From assembly GCA_963828625.1 (NCBI GenBank), contig CAWHEX010000011.1:496001-560000 (forward strand): a stretch of 64,000 nucleotides of DNA, read 5' to 3'. Position numbers and translations under genes: made by a program. The notes beneath the pieces are model-generated. The model worked only from the letters and a program-made list of their open reading frames with translations. It searched no databases and had not been told where the DNA came from. Positions 1 to 9,354 of this stretch are shown in pieces. Numbering within the stretch: position 1 is the stretch's first letter; the number at the start of each line of letters is the position of its first letter. Origin of the DNA: PALSA-894 sp963828625. GTDB taxonomy: Bacteria; Pseudomonadota; Alphaproteobacteria; Rhizobiales; Xanthobacteraceae.

Positions 1-1449
1 CATTATTCCGCACCTGTAGCCCGAACTGCGCGCTGATGTTCGCCACCGTCGCATCAGGGTGGATCGCCAGAAGCTGCTGCGCGCAGGCGCGAGCTTCGTC
101 GAAGTTGCCAAGCAAGGAGCAGGTCGCCGCCCTGAGCCTCAAGGCCTGCGTCGATTGCGGCCACATGCGAAGTGCCTCGCCGGCCGCCCCGCTGGCCTCT
201 TCGAAAGCCCCGACAAAGAAATGCGCCACAGAAATCGCGGTCCAGTGGGCATGCCGGGACATGTCGAGCGGGTTGAGTCGCTGCGACTGTTCAAGATGCT
301 CGATCGCCATTTCCCGGTCGCCGAGATAGGCGCGGACGATGCCGCTCGCCCACCAGGCCCTCGCGCCGTTGGGATTGAGTGACAGGGATTCCTGGATCAG
401 TGCAAGGCCGGCATCTTTCTGATCAGAAAGAGCCGCGATGACGCGCCCCGCCATCCAAAGCGCCTCAGGATCACGTTCGCCATGCGCGACCGCGAGAGCG
501 GAGAGACGCAATGCTTCCGTGATCAGCTTCTCGGAAAGCGGAATCCAGAAGACGGTCTGCACCTGATAGCACCACGCCGCCATGCCGTAAGCGGCGGCGA
601 AGGAGGGGTCGAGTTCGATTGCCTTGTACAAGAGCCTCAATGATTCCTGATTTTGTGCGAGGCTATCCCGATGGGGCGGAAGCGCGCGCCAGAAGAGATC
701 GTAGGCGGTGAGGTTTTCAGTCGGCTTGTGGCGCGCGCGCTCGACCTCCTTCGAGCGGAGCGTGGGCGCGATCATTGCGCTTACCTGGGTCGCCACTCGA
801 TCTTGCATCGCAAAGATATCATCGAGTCTCGCCCTCGAAACGCTCGGTCCAAATTTGCCGACCCATGTGACGCGTCGGCGAGATGGACCGCAATCCGGAC
901 ACGATCTGCATCCTTGCGGAGGCTGCCACTGAGAAGATATCGGACGCCGAGTTCCGCTCCGATCTGGCGCGGATCTCCAATACGGCCCTTGTAGACAAAG
1001 GCAGACGTGCTCGCGATCACGAACAGCCACGGCAAGCGGCCGAGCGCCATCGTGATGTCTTCCACCATGCCGTCGGCGAAATAGTCCTGCGCCGGATCGC
1101 CGCTGAGATTTGTGAACGGCAGCACCGCGATCGACGGCCTCTCCGGCAGGCTGAGGAGCATCGATGTCGTTTCGTTTGCAACTGATGATGGGCTCGCGCC
1201 GACGGAGGCCGGATGCCAGCCGAGCGCACCGGCCCGGACCACGGCCTCGGTACGTGTCGCGACGTTCAGCGCTTTCAGAATCGCGCTGACATGGTTCTTC
1301 ACCGTCGGTTCGGCGAGGTCGAGCGTGCGGCAGATCGCCTTGTTGCTCTGCCCGCGCATCACAAGCGCAAGCACGTCGATCTGCCGGCTCGTCAGTCCCA
1401 GAGCCGCAGGTGTCGCCGAGGCATCATCCATCGCGGGTCGCTTTGCCAA
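1..1449 (-). pseudogene. LuxR-type HTH / TolB-like / TPR regulator, frameshifted and cut by window edge
   Basis: Residues about 15-75 form a LuxR-type helix-turn-helix (LTSRQIDVLALV...TVKNHVSAILKALNV). A TolB/FlgO-like domain typical of adenylate-cyclase-associated regulators follows (RPSIAVLPFTNLSGD, FADGMVEDI). The continuation below 826 is TPR-like (DDIFAMQDRVATQVSAMIAP, then repeated alpha-helical units) and runs off the window start. The frame breaks twice. Removing one base at about 858-859 and one at about 825 restores the usual GELDDIFAMQDR junction. The start taken is TTG with GGAGGA four bases upstream; an ATG at 1431 is the alternative. Such proteins are predicted cytoplasmic transcription regulators with unknown ligand. 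Two lesions in one gene leave open real decay or sequence error. Confidence 0.75.
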
Positions 1450-1589
1450 GGAGTCCTCCGAGCCGCCGAGACATTATGGCACAGTACCAAAGTACCGGGT
1501 CATGATTGGTGCGTCAGGATGATTTACCCACGCGACGCGGAGAGCCAGGGTTGCCGCACGAACGCTGGTCAACGGATCTGGAGGGATCG

Positions 1590-2570
1590 ATGAGGCTTCC
1601 GCGCCGCAAGTTCTTGCAAGTCGCCGCAAGTGCCGCTGTGTTGCCGGTTCTGTCGGGCACCGTTGCGGCCGACAGCTATCCGGCGCGGCCGGTGCGGATG
1701 ATCGTCCCGTATCCGCCAGGCGGGCCGACCGATGTGTTCGCCCGTCTCATTGCGCAAAAGCTGTCGGAGCAGTTTGGCAAACAGTTCTTCGTCGAGAACC
1801 TCGGCGGCGCGGGTGGCAATATCGGCACCGGCCAGGCTGCGCGAGCCCCGGCAGACGGCTACACAATCCTCGTGGCGGTCAATAGCCTCGTTATCAATCC
1901 TGCGCTCTATGCCAGCGTCCCCTACGATCCGCACAAGGACTTCGACCCGGTCACGCTGGCGGTCGCTTTCAGCACCGGCCTATCGGTCAATCCATCAGTA
2001 CCCGCGAATACCCTCGACGAACTCGTAGCGCTGATCCGCGCCAATCCCGGCAAATACAATTACACCTCCGGAGGTGTGGGCACGCCGTCGCATCTCCTTG
2101 GTGAACTACTCCGCACGTCGCTGTCGCTTGACCTCGCGCACATACCCTACACCGGTTCCGGACCTGCGGTCGCTGCGGTCGTTGCCGGACATGTGCCGAT
2201 CGCGTTCACGGCCTTGACCGCGGCTGCACCGCACATCAAGAGCGGCAAGCTGCGCGCGATTGCGGTTGCAAGCAAGCGACGCTCGCCGATGCTTCCGGAT
2301 GTGCCCACGACCGCGGAAGCGGGCCATGCCGACCTGGAAGGAGACGGATGGATCGGCGTCCTCCTTCCGGCCGGCAGCCCCAGGGAAATCGTCGATCTGC
2401 TCAACCGAGCAATCAAGAACATCGTCGAGCTGCCGGACATCAAGGAGCGCATGGTGCCTTTTGGCTTCGAGTCCGTCGGCACCAAGCCCGAGGAATTCTC
2501 CGCGCAGTTGAAAGTCGAGATGGACAAATGGGCCAAGGTTATCCGCGCGGCGAACATCAAGGCGGAGTGA
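1590..2570 (+). CDS. Tripartite tricarboxylate transporter substrate-binding protein (Bug/TctC family)
   Basis: A 326-residue periplasmic binding protein. It begins with a twin-arginine-like signal (MRLPRRKFLQVAASAAVLP) and continues with the family hallmarks YPARPVRMIVPYPPGGPTDVFAR near residue 35 and NLGGAGGNIGTG near residue 75. The length matches the Bug family (about 320). Bug receptors bind small carboxylates; the ligand cannot be read from sequence. The chosen ATG has GGAGGG four bases upstream. A longer reading from 1506 only adds a non-conserved leader. No TctA/TctB membrane partners lie nearby, which is common for orphan Bug receptors. The regulator-like gene on the other strand is divergent and could control it (inference). 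Confidence 0.9.
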   Translation: MRLPRRKFLQVAASAAVLPVLSGTVAADSYPARPVRMIVPYPPGGPTDVFARLIAQKLSEQFGKQFFVENLGGAGGNIGTGQAARAPADGYTILVAVNSLVINPALYASVPYDPHKDFDPVTLAVAFSTGLSVNPSVPANTLDELVALIRANPGKYNYTSGGVGTPSHLLGELLRTSLSLDLAHIPYTGSGPAVAAVVAGHVPIAFTALTAAAPHIKSGKLRAIAVASKRRSPMLPDVPTTAEAGHADLEGDGWIGVLLPAGSPREIVDLLNRAIKNIVELPDIKERMVPFGFESVGTKPEEFSAQLKVEMDKWAKVIRAANIKAE

Positions 2571-2608
2571 AGCCGTTGCCGCCGGCGCATCGACCGTCGA
2601 GGTGAGCC

Positions 2609-3499
2609 ATGAGCTTCGCGTCGTTGATGGTGACGGCACAACGCCTTCAGGCTTCGGCGGAAGCGCTGGCTGTCCTTGGCGCGGAACTGCGCATCCGCCG
2701 CGAGGGGTTGTCTGCCGATCCGCAGGTCGTCCAGGAGTCTTCACGGACGTCATTCGCGCCATCGATCCGACCCTGCTCGATGATCTCACGGTGGAGCAGG
2801 AAGAAGCCGCGCTTGTCGTCATTCAGTCGGCGATCGGTCAGGCCGCCGATCTTCTCGGCGGATCCTGCTCGCCCGCCGGGCTGGCGCCATGAAGACCCGA
2901 CGATCCTGCAGGGACAGGGGCAGGCTTCACGCCGCTTCGTCCGTGCGATCGACGCGCTGGCCGAGCGACGGCCTGACTTGCGGCGCGTATTGCACGGCCG
3001 GGCGCATTTCTTGATGTCGGGACGGGTGTCGGATGGCTTGCGATCGAAGCGGCGCGTGCCTGGCCCGCGCTGCGCTGCGTCGGCATCGATGTCTGGGAAC
3101 CGGCGTTGCAACTCGCGCGCGCCAACCTGGCTGGAGCCGGAATGGAGGAACGTGTCGAGTTGCGTGCGCAAGGTGTCGAGCAGACTCGACGAACTTGAGG
3201 TGTTTACGCTTGCCTGGTTGCCGCCATTCGTGCCGGTCGCGCTCATGCCCGTCGCTCTCAAGAACCTCCACAGGGCACTCGTCCCCGGCGGCTGGCTCGT
3301 CTTGTCGCTGCTCGGAGCCATGCCCGATCCACTTGGCCAAGCGCTCGCAGCTCTGAAGCTCGCGCGGCACGGGACCTACGCGTGGACGCCACCAGAGGCC
3401 GAAGGTCAACTTCAGGCCGCCGGGTTTGAACAGGTCGAGACTTTCTCGCCAAACCCGCTGACAGTCATCGTCGTAGGCAGAAAGGCCGCTGGAGCTTGA
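2609..3499 (+). pseudogene. Class I SAM-dependent methyltransferase, multiply frameshifted
   Basis: The conserved protein is spread over two reading frames. The N-terminus (MSFASLMVTAQRLQASAEAL) and C-terminus (ALVPGGWLVLSLLGAMPDPL) are in the frame of the ATG at 2609. The stretches TDVIRAIDPTLLDDLTVEQE (about 2745-2860) and FLDVGTGVGWLA through ARANLAGAGMEERVEL (about 2983-3180) lie in another frame. The second stretch contains SAM-binding motif I. The pattern needs four alternating -1/+1 changes, near 2740, 2860, 2982 and 3180. A good ribosome site (GAGGTGA) precedes the ATG. The substrate is unknown. Four lesions in 0.9 kb is more than elsewhere in the window, so genuine decay is plausible. 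Confidence 0.7.
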
Positions 3500-3517
3500 A
3501 GTCAGCTGTTGGCCCAA

Positions 3518-3591
3518 AGCGGACATGCGGGCCGCCGCACGAAATGTCCGCTCTTTGCGAAGAGCAGACACCGTTTCTCTTCGGAAGAGCA
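3518..3591. repeat. Intergenic hairpin cluster between convergent genes
   Basis: Nine-base perfect inverted arms AGCGGACAT (3518-3526) and ATGTCCGCT (3544-3552) are followed by a tight hairpin GCTCTT-TGCG-AAGAGC (3550-3565) and a third, CTCTT-CGG-AAGAG (about 3576-3588). GAAGAGCAG is also directly repeated. The block lies between the broken methyltransferase and the acyltransferase on the other strand. It could end transcription from both sides or be a dispersed intergenic repeat. No T-tract follows, so simple intrinsic termination is not convincing. Confidence 0.5.
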
Positions 3592-3600
3592 GGCCGTGTT

Positions 3601-4899
3601 TTATGAGGACGCGCCCGAGTCGGCGTCAGGCTTCTTGCGCAGCGATGCGACCATGCTGCGCGTGCGCTGCACGGCGTTCCACAATGGCGCGGTCTGCTTG
3701 ATGGCGCGCTTCAAACGCCGCCAGCCGAGCGAGAGCGCGGCCGATGGCCAGCCGCGCAGCGTCACGGCGGCCGAATAGTCGTGCAGGCGCTGCTCGGTCT
3801 CGCACCAGTCGCGCTTGTAGGGCTCGTCGCCGATGGTGAAGTCGAAGCGCTTCATTCCGCGTTCGGTCGCAAAGCGCAGCAGATCGCGCAGATGCGCGGC
3901 GCCCGGTCCGAAGCGCGAAGCCTCGCCGTCGTCGTAGCTCGCGAGGATGTGGAAGTAGCAATCGCGGAACGTGAGCCCGAGGTTGAGCGCGGCCCATGTC
4001 GGGCCGACGTCGAGGCGGCTCAGGTGTACGAGCGGACGCAGGCGCGGCGATGTCGCGAGCGCGCGATAGAACGCCGTGTGGCCGGGACGCGCGAACATGT
4101 TCGGCACGCCCATGCGGGCGAACGACTTCGACTTCTGCACGATCAGCAGGTCGAGCGTTGCGCTAAGTTCCGCGCCGTCCTGCGGATGGACCAGGCGCAC
4201 GTCGCCGAGTTCGCCGAGGCGCTTGAGCTTGGTGCGGTCGCGCCGTCGCGTCGCCGAGGAGCGCTTGGCCGTATAGAACTGCTCCCAGTCGGTGCCGAGC
4301 GCGGTCTCGTAGGCGCCGCTCGGATTGAGCCGCGTATCGAGGCAGAGCAGGGGGTTGTTCTGCGCGCCGATCGTCTCGGGCATCTTGGCGAGCGAGATCA
4401 GGTCGTGGCGCAGCGCGGGTGTCGCCTGCAGCAGCGCACGGATCTCATGCCAGAGCGATGCGAAATTCGTCCCGACGACGCCTGAGAATTCCGGCGCGAG
4501 CAGCGGCGCGTTGTAGTCGCACAAATCCTGCCCGAGGAAGCTCAGCCGGCGCGTGAGCGTGCCGGGCTGTACCGCGAGCGGCAGGATGAACAGGATCGCT
4601 TCGCCTTGCCGCGCGATGACGATCGCGGGCGTGACGCGATTGAGCGTCCCGATGCAGCGCTGCCAGGCGTCGAGCCAGTCGAAGGTCTGGAACGGCGTGC
4701 AGTCGGCGGTTTGCTCGAACGCGCGCCAGTCCTGCTCGACGGATGCGAGATCGGTGTGAACCGAGAGGTTGATCGCCTGCTTCGGCGCGGCGGCGCGCTC
4801 GGGTGCGGCGCGCACGGTTGCACTCGTGCGTGTCTCCGCATGGAGAGCCGCGCGTGGATGAACGATTTCCGCCGCTTGTGCCAACTTCGCTCGCTTCAA
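3601..4899 (-). CDS. GNAT/BioF2-like acyltransferase (CelD/FemAB-type)
   Basis: A 432-residue soluble protein with the BioF2/FemAB-like acetyltransferase fold. The N-terminal part has WRAFEQTADCTPFQTFDWLDAW (first residues shown in part), followed by FLGQDLCDYNAPL. The C-terminal GNAT half holds RRDRTKLKRLGELG and the segment FHILASYDDGEASRFGPG with HLRDLLRFATERGMKRFDF. Such proteins accompany exopolysaccharide or cellulose loci (CelD) and probably acylate a sugar or amino-acid-linked substrate. That fits the polysaccharide locus 12 kb away, but the link is inference. The start is a TTG; the first 45 residues are low-complexity and a later start is possible. Confidence 0.8.
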   Translation of the reverse strand: MKRAKLAQAAEIVHPRAALHAETRTSATVRAAPERAAAPKQAINLSVHTDLASVEQDWRAFEQTADCTPFQTFDWLDAWQRCIGTLNRVTPAIVIARQGEAILFILPLAVQPGTLTRRLSFLGQDLCDYNAPLLAPEFSGVVGTNFASLWHEIRALLQATPALRHDLISLAKMPETIGAQNNPLLCLDTRLNPSGAYETALGTDWEQFYTAKRSSATRRRDRTKLKRLGELGDVRLVHPQDGAELSATLDLLIVQKSKSFARMGVPNMFARPGHTAFYRALATSPRLRPLVHLSRLDVGPTWAALNLGLTFRDCYFHILASYDDGEASRFGPGAAHLRDLLRFATERGMKRFDFTIGDEPYKRDWCETEQRLHDYSAAVTLRGWPSAALSLGWRRLKRAIKQTAPLWNAVQRTRSMVASLRKKPDADSGASS

Positions 4900-5050
4900 T
4901 CTGTTGAAAAAGGTCGCGAAGTCTCCCCGATTTCCCTCAATAAACCGTTGTGACGATTGGGTAAGCTTGAGGTTCCGCCCAAGCCGTTGAATTTACGTCT
5001 GAAATGAGCCTAGAGTGGCGGCCCGACAAACCCTTTTCCGGCGGTGCTGC

Positions 5051-5536
5051 GTGCGAAAGATCGGATACGCCTTCGTTCTTGCTCTGGCGCTCGTCGCGCC
5101 TGCCGCCGCGCAGGCGCAACCGGCGGGCGAGGGCGCCTACCGCAGCGGCGATTTTCCGCGCGCCGCAAAGAAGATCGGTCCGTCCGCGGAGCGCGGCGAT
5201 GCGCGCGCGCAGGCCTATCTCGGCTTCATGTACCAGTACGGGCGCGGCGTGCCGCAGAACTACGGGCTCGCGGTCTACTGGTACAGGCGCGGCGCCGAGC
5301 AGGGAAATCCGACGGCGCAGAATCTGCTCGGCCTGCTGTACGACAAGGGCATGGGCGTGATGACCGACCACGTGCTCGCGTACCTGTGGCTCAACCTCGC
5401 GGCGTCGCGCACCAAGGGTGCGGCGCATGAGGACAACGTGCGCCTGCGCGATGCGGTCGCCGCCAAGATGAGTCTCGGCCAGCTCGCCGACGCGCAATAT
5501 CTCGCGCGCGCCTGGGTGCCGAAGCCCGAACGATAA
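5051..5536 (+). CDS. Sel1-repeat secreted protein
   Basis: About 161 residues. A GTG start gives a clean signal peptide (VRKIGYAFVLALALVAPAAAQAQ). Two or three Sel1-like repeats follow (AQAYLGFMYQYGRGVPQNYG, AVYWYRRGAEQGNPTAQNLL, LLYDKGMGVMTDHVLAYLWL). Sel1 repeats make helical protein-protein interaction solenoids, often in cell-envelope or signalling settings. An ATG at 5015 in the same frame is the alternative start but puts RRCC ahead of the hydrophobic stretch. The gene is divergent from the acyltransferase and convergent with the secretion operon. Its function is otherwise unknown. Confidence 0.8.
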   Translation: MRKIGYAFVLALALVAPAAAQAQPAGEGAYRSGDFPRAAKKIGPSAERGDARAQAYLGFMYQYGRGVPQNYGLAVYWYRRGAEQGNPTAQNLLGLLYDKGMGVMTDHVLAYLWLNLAASRTKGAAHEDNVRLRDAVAAKMSLGQLADAQYLARAWVPKPER

Positions 5537-5539
5537 GTC

Positions 5540-6130
5540 TTAAAGCTCAGGTTCTTTCTGGCCCGGCGCCAGAGGCTGGCCCGGAACGCCCGGCGTCGAC
5601 AGTATGCCGGGAACCGGCAGCGCGAGCGTCAGGGTGCGCTGATCCTTTTGCAGCACCGCCTCGCGGCCCCTCACGGCGCGCAGCACCCAGCCGGAATGAT
5701 CCTGTCCGGTCTTGAGGCGGATCACGTTGTTGGTCGCCTGATCGAGAAACACCGCGATGCCTTCGTGCTCGTTCGCGACCGCGCCGACGAGCGTCAGCGG
5801 CGGTTGCTCCTCAGCCGCCGGCCCAGCCATCGGCGGCGGCGGCGCCACAATGACGGGCGTGCCCGCGACGGCGGGCGCGGGCGGACGGCGCGAGGGCAGG
5901 AACAGCGGCCGGTCGCGCGTCGCCGTCAGCGCCGAGAGCGGGATCGCCCACAGCGGATTGCCGCTCGGGCTGTTCTGCACCGTGCGCTGCGGTGTGTTCG
6001 GGCTCATGTCGACCGGCGCCGGCACGACGTTGCTCGGCGGCAGATCGAGCGCGCTCGGCGTGTTGGCGCTGCGCGCCGGGAGCGCGCCGAGCAGCGCGAA
6101 CAGCACGATCGATGTGATGCGGGCGTTCAT
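5540..6130 (-). CDS. gspN: Type II secretion GspN/GspC-like periplasmic protein
   Basis: A 196-residue last gene of the minus-strand secretion operon. It has an N-terminal signal/anchor (MNARITSIVLFALLGALP), a proline-rich linker and a small C-terminal domain with PPLTLVGAVANEHEGIAVFL and LKTGQDHSGWVLRAVRGREAV. The layout (anchor, Pro-rich linker, homology-region-like beta domain preceded by RDRPLFLPSRRP) recalls GspC, and alphaproteobacterial relatives are usually labelled GspN. No separate gspC is present, so this protein may be the adaptor between the inner platform and the secretin (inference). Its ATG overlaps the gspM stop as ATGA, showing translational coupling. Confidence 0.65.
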   Translation of the reverse strand: MNARITSIVLFALLGALPARSANTPSALDLPPSNVVPAPVDMSPNTPQRTVQNSPSGNPLWAIPLSALTATRDRPLFLPSRRPPAPAVAGTPVIVAPPPPMAGPAAEEQPPLTLVGAVANEHEGIAVFLDQATNNVIRLKTGQDHSGWVLRAVRGREAVLQKDQRTLTLALPVPGILSTPGVPGQPLAPGQKEPEL

Positions 6131-6686
6131 CGATCGCCCTGCCATCGGCCGGATACGGAGAGCAGGAGGCGCATGCGGCCGCTTTCGGCCGCCGCGGCGG
6201 TCGAGGATTGCGCGGCAAACTGCTCGATGAAAAGGAACGGCATGCCGGCTTCGAGATCGTAGAGCAGGCGTTGCAGCACCGTGTAGTCGACCTCGCAGCT
6301 TGCGAGCACGTTCACGAAGCCATCCTTCGCCTGCACGCCCTGCACGTCGACCTGCGAGGACAGCACGCTGCCGCCGACCTTGTTCACTGCGTCGGCGACG
6401 CGCTGGAGCAGGGCTGCGCCCGCGACGGTGAGCGTCTGTCCCTCAAGGAACGGCGATCCCGACGGAATGCCGGTCGCGCTCGCGCCCGCCTGCGCAAGCG
6501 GCGAGGGCTTGCGGCCTTCGAGCTGCGCGAGGAGATCGGACGAGGCGGCGAGTGCTGACGGCGTTCCAGAATGTCCGCGACACCGCTCCACGCGGCGACC
6601 AGCAGCACGGCGACCGCCGCCGCATAGCCGAGCACGGCCAGCATCGGCATGAGGGAAGACGTGCGTTTCGCGATTGCGGTGCTCAT
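6127..6686 (-). pseudogene. gspM: Type II secretion GspM, one-base frameshift
   Basis: Inner-membrane platform protein. The N-terminus MSTAIAKRTSSLMPMLAVLG with a single membrane helix and VADILERRQ is in one frame. The rest (LAASSDLLAQLEGRKPSPLA to LLLSVSGRWQGDR) is in the next. Restoring one missing base near 6555 joins them into a protein of about 185 residues, normal for GspM. The ATG overlaps the gspL stop (ATGA). GspM partners GspL in transmitting GspE ATPase work to the pseudopilus. Because every neighbour is intact and tightly coupled, a sequence error is more likely than loss. Confidence 0.75.
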
Positions 6687-7729
6687 GAGCGGTACGCGAA
6701 GACGGGTTCGATCTGCGCCTCGATGTGGAAGCGCTCGCCCGGATCGGACGGCGCTTTCGTGGTCGGGGCGAAGAAGGTGGCGCGGGTGAAGTTGGGCGAC
6801 TGCTCCATCAGGCGGATCAGGCCGGGCGCGTCGCGCGTCATGCCGATCACGCGCAGCTTGTCGCCCTCGATGCGCAGCTCGGTCACATAGGTGTGGTCGG
6901 GCAGGATCTGCGACAGCACCTCGAGCACGATCACGCTCGACGGATTTTGATACTTGCGCCGCTCGAGCGCGCGCAGCGGCGTTGCGACCTGCGGGCCGTC
7001 GCGTCCGGTGCGGATCGCGGCGCGCCGCTCCGCGATGCGCAGCGCAAGCTCGTCCTGCTTGCCGCCGAGACTGTAGCCGACGATCGAGGCGGCGCTGAGC
7101 GAGAGGCCCGCGACCAGTCCGGCGCCGAGCAGCAGCGCGACGAGCGCACGCCGCACGCGCGCGATGTCGAGCGCGCCGCGCGGCTGATGGTTCATCACCA
7201 TGATCGGCGCGGCGCCGGGCGGCGTCGCCAGAACGGTGACGGCTTCGGCGCCGGCGGACGCCAGCGCCTCGACCAGCGGCAGCACCAGCGCGCGCGCGGT
7301 GGCGGCGACCGTTATCACCATGCGATCCGCGCCGGCATTCGCGGGCGCGCTCCAGCCGAACGCGGCTTCGCTCGCGGTCCACGGCGTGAGGCGGTCGATC
7401 TGCGCGCGCACCACGCCGTCGAGAAATTCGGTCGCGCGCTGCGGCAGTTCGAGCGGGCGGAACAGCATGCGGGCGGGACGCAACTGAAGTTCGGCGCGGC
7501 TGCCGTCGAGCATGGACGCAATGTGCGCTGCGTTCGCGCCGGCGACCTGTCCGTCGGCGATGCGCACGCGCTCGGCGCTTCCCGACCCCTCGATGACGAA
7601 GGTGCCGTCGTCTTCCTCGATCACCTGCACTTTTTTGCGCGCACTCACCGACGTGAGCGCCCCGACGATGGCCGTCGCGGTCGCGTCGATCCAGCGCGCC
7701 AGAAGTGCGTTGATGTCGCCGAGGCCCAT
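6683..7729 (-). CDS. gspL: Type II secretion GspL / PilN-domain protein
   Basis: 348 residues. The N-terminal half is an actin-like PilM/GspL cytoplasmic domain, followed by one membrane helix (ALVALLLGAGLVAGLSLSAA) and a periplasmic PilN-like part (SSVIVLEVLSQILPDHTYVT, FHIEAQIEPVFAYRS). It links the GspE ATPase to GspF and GspM at the inner membrane. The start at 7729 overlaps the gspK stop as TGATG, which decides against the longer reading from 7780. The call rests on the fold order and the position between gspK and gspM. Confidence 0.8.
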   Translation of the reverse strand: MGLGDINALLARWIDATATAIVGALTSVSARKKVQVIEEDDGTFVIEGSGSAERVRIADGQVAGANAAHIASMLDGSRAELQLRPARMLFRPLELPQRATEFLDGVVRAQIDRLTPWTASEAAFGWSAPANAGADRMVITVAATARALVLPLVEALASAGAEAVTVLATPPGAAPIMVMNHQPRGALDIARVRRALVALLLGAGLVAGLSLSAASIVGYSLGGKQDELALRIAERRAAIRTGRDGPQVATPLRALERRKYQNPSSVIVLEVLSQILPDHTYVTELRIEGDKLRVIGMTRDAPGLIRLMEQSPNFTRATFFAPTTKAPSDPGERFHIEAQIEPVFAYRS

Positions 7730-8658
7730 CAGCGTACTCCGCCGCGCGTCGCCGTCGGATCGTCGGCATCGTCGCGCCACGTCAGGATGCGATACGGGTT
7801 CGACCCGCCATCGAGGACGAAGATCACGGCTTCGGACGTCATACGCTGTCCACTGTCGAACGCCATGCGGGCGGTGACCCGCAGCGCCTTGTTGCCTCGA
7901 TCGGTCGCAAGGGCCGCGGCGGGACCGAGCATCGCCAGCAACCCTTGGGCATTCTGCGGCCCCGCCCGGCGTTGCACAAGGACGGCATTGAGCCGTTCGG
8001 CGTCCATTCCGGGCAATGCGGCGATCACCTGCGGTTCCGCATCGAAAATATTGATCTGCGGCTGCCCGCTGTAGACCGTGAGGAACGGCAGCGCGCGCTC
8101 GACGAGAAAATCGGGAATGCCGTGAACGAGCCCAATCTCGCCGGTGTGCGGAAATGGGGCAGCGCGCGGGCCGTACGGCAACCCCGCCGCGCGATAGACG
8201 CCGGCCTCGGTGTCGGGCGTGCCTTCCTGCGGCGGCGAGCGCCAGCCGATGATGCGGTCGGCGTAATAGTCGGCGGCGTTGCGCGCCGCCCCGAGCGTCA
8301 CGAACAGGCCGGACAGCACGTCCTTCGGCGCGGCGTTGAGATCGATGCGCGCCGTCTCGGACTTGTACGCGACGTTTACGGACGCGTTGCCGATGCGGAA
8401 CACCAGCGTGCCGCTGCTGGGTGGTCCCTGCGTGTTGACGATGACCTGATAGGCGCTCAGCTCCAGCGCGGCGCGCATCAGGCCCTCTGCCTGCAGCCGT
8501 TCGTCATGCACCGCGAACGCGACCGCGGTGTTGATGACGTAGACCGAGAAGATCGTCGCAAGCGTCGCGAGCGCGGTGAGGATCCACAGCACCGCGACCA
8601 CGATGAAGCCTTCGCGGCTCGATGCCTTGCGCACGAACGATGCAAATGCGGTCTTCAT
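7729..8658 (-). CDS. gspK: Type II secretion minor pseudopilin GspK
   Basis: 309 residues, the largest minor pseudopilin. The prepilin helix is seen as EGFIVVAVLWILTALATLAT after a basic leader. GspK-type features follow: ARIDLNAAPKDVLSGLF (the RIDLN motif) and QVIAALPGMDAERLNAVLVQ, a helix-hairpin-like module. GspK caps the pseudopilus with GspI and GspJ. The leader lacks a clean Gly-Phe-Thr-Leu-Xaa-Glu site, as is usual for GspK (…SSREGFIVV). The gap to the gspJ stop is three bases. Confidence 0.88.
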   Translation of the reverse strand: MKTAFASFVRKASSREGFIVVAVLWILTALATLATIFSVYVINTAVAFAVHDERLQAEGLMRAALELSAYQVIVNTQGPPSSGTLVFRIGNASVNVAYKSETARIDLNAAPKDVLSGLFVTLGAARNAADYYADRIIGWRSPPQEGTPDTEAGVYRAAGLPYGPRAAPFPHTGEIGLVHGIPDFLVERALPFLTVYSGQPQINIFDAEPQVIAALPGMDAERLNAVLVQRRAGPQNAQGLLAMLGPAAALATDRGNKALRVTARMAFDSGQRMTSEAVIFVLDGGSNPYRILTWRDDADDPTATRGGVR

Positions 8659-8661
8659 CGC

Positions 8662-9354
8662 CTAGCCCGAGCTCGGCGGCTGTTCGGGGGTCGGTAGGCG
8701 ATTGAGGCAGTCGGCAATCACTTCGGCGAAAATGCAGTCGGCCGGCATGTCGGCATGCACCAGCGTCGCGGTGGAGACCGAGAGCGTGCGGTCGGTGACG
8801 GCATCGCGCAATTGCACGCGGATCGCGGCCGGCAGCACGCCTTCGCCGCGCCAGGTGGGGCGCCACACCCGGTCGGGCCCCGCATAGGCGAACGAAACAC
8901 GATAGGGCGCGCGCACCAGCACGACCGGATCGCGCGGGATCGCCTGCGGATTGATGCCGTCGCGGCCGATGGGGAGGAACGGCGCGCGCAGGCGCACCGT
9001 CATCAGGCCCTTCTCGCCGCCGATCTCCTGAATGCGGATGAGTTCGAGGCCGGGCCGCGTGTTCGGTCCGATCGCGGTGCGCAGGAAAGTGACGGACAGC
9101 TCCGTCCCGTCGAATACCGGCTGGCGTAATCCGGCGCCGGCCGAGATGAATTCGGCGGATGCGAGATCGGCGACGATGCGCTCGAGGCCGGCGGTGAGTG
9201 CTTCGCTGCGCTGGACGCGCTCGAAGCCGCAATTCCAGTTCGGCAGCCATTGCGCCGTCACGGTCGCGATGGCGGCGAGGATCGCGCCCATCAGCGCGGT
9301 CGCGAGCAGCGCCTCGACCAGCGAAAAGCCCGCGATGCGGCGGCGTGCGCTCAT
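8662..9354 (-). CDS. gspJ: Type II secretion minor pseudopilin GspJ
   Basis: 230 residues starting RRRIAGFSLVEALLATALMG, a canonical prepilin cleavage site (G|FSLVE) and hydrophobic helix. The remainder resembles GspJ in length and contains two cysteines (NWNCGFE, PADCIFAEVIADC). GspJ forms the tip complex with GspI and GspK. Its ATG overlaps the gspI stop (ATGA). Substrate of the prepilin peptidase encoded in the same locus. Confidence 0.85.
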   Translation of the reverse strand: MSARRRIAGFSLVEALLATALMGAILAAIATVTAQWLPNWNCGFERVQRSEALTAGLERIVADLASAEFISAGAGLRQPVFDGTELSVTFLRTAIGPNTRPGLELIRIQEIGGEKGLMTVRLRAPFLPIGRDGINPQAIPRDPVVLVRAPYRVSFAYAGPDRVWRPTWRGEGVLPAAIRVQLRDAVTDRTLSVSTATLVHADMPADCIFAEVIADCLNRLPTPEQPPSSG

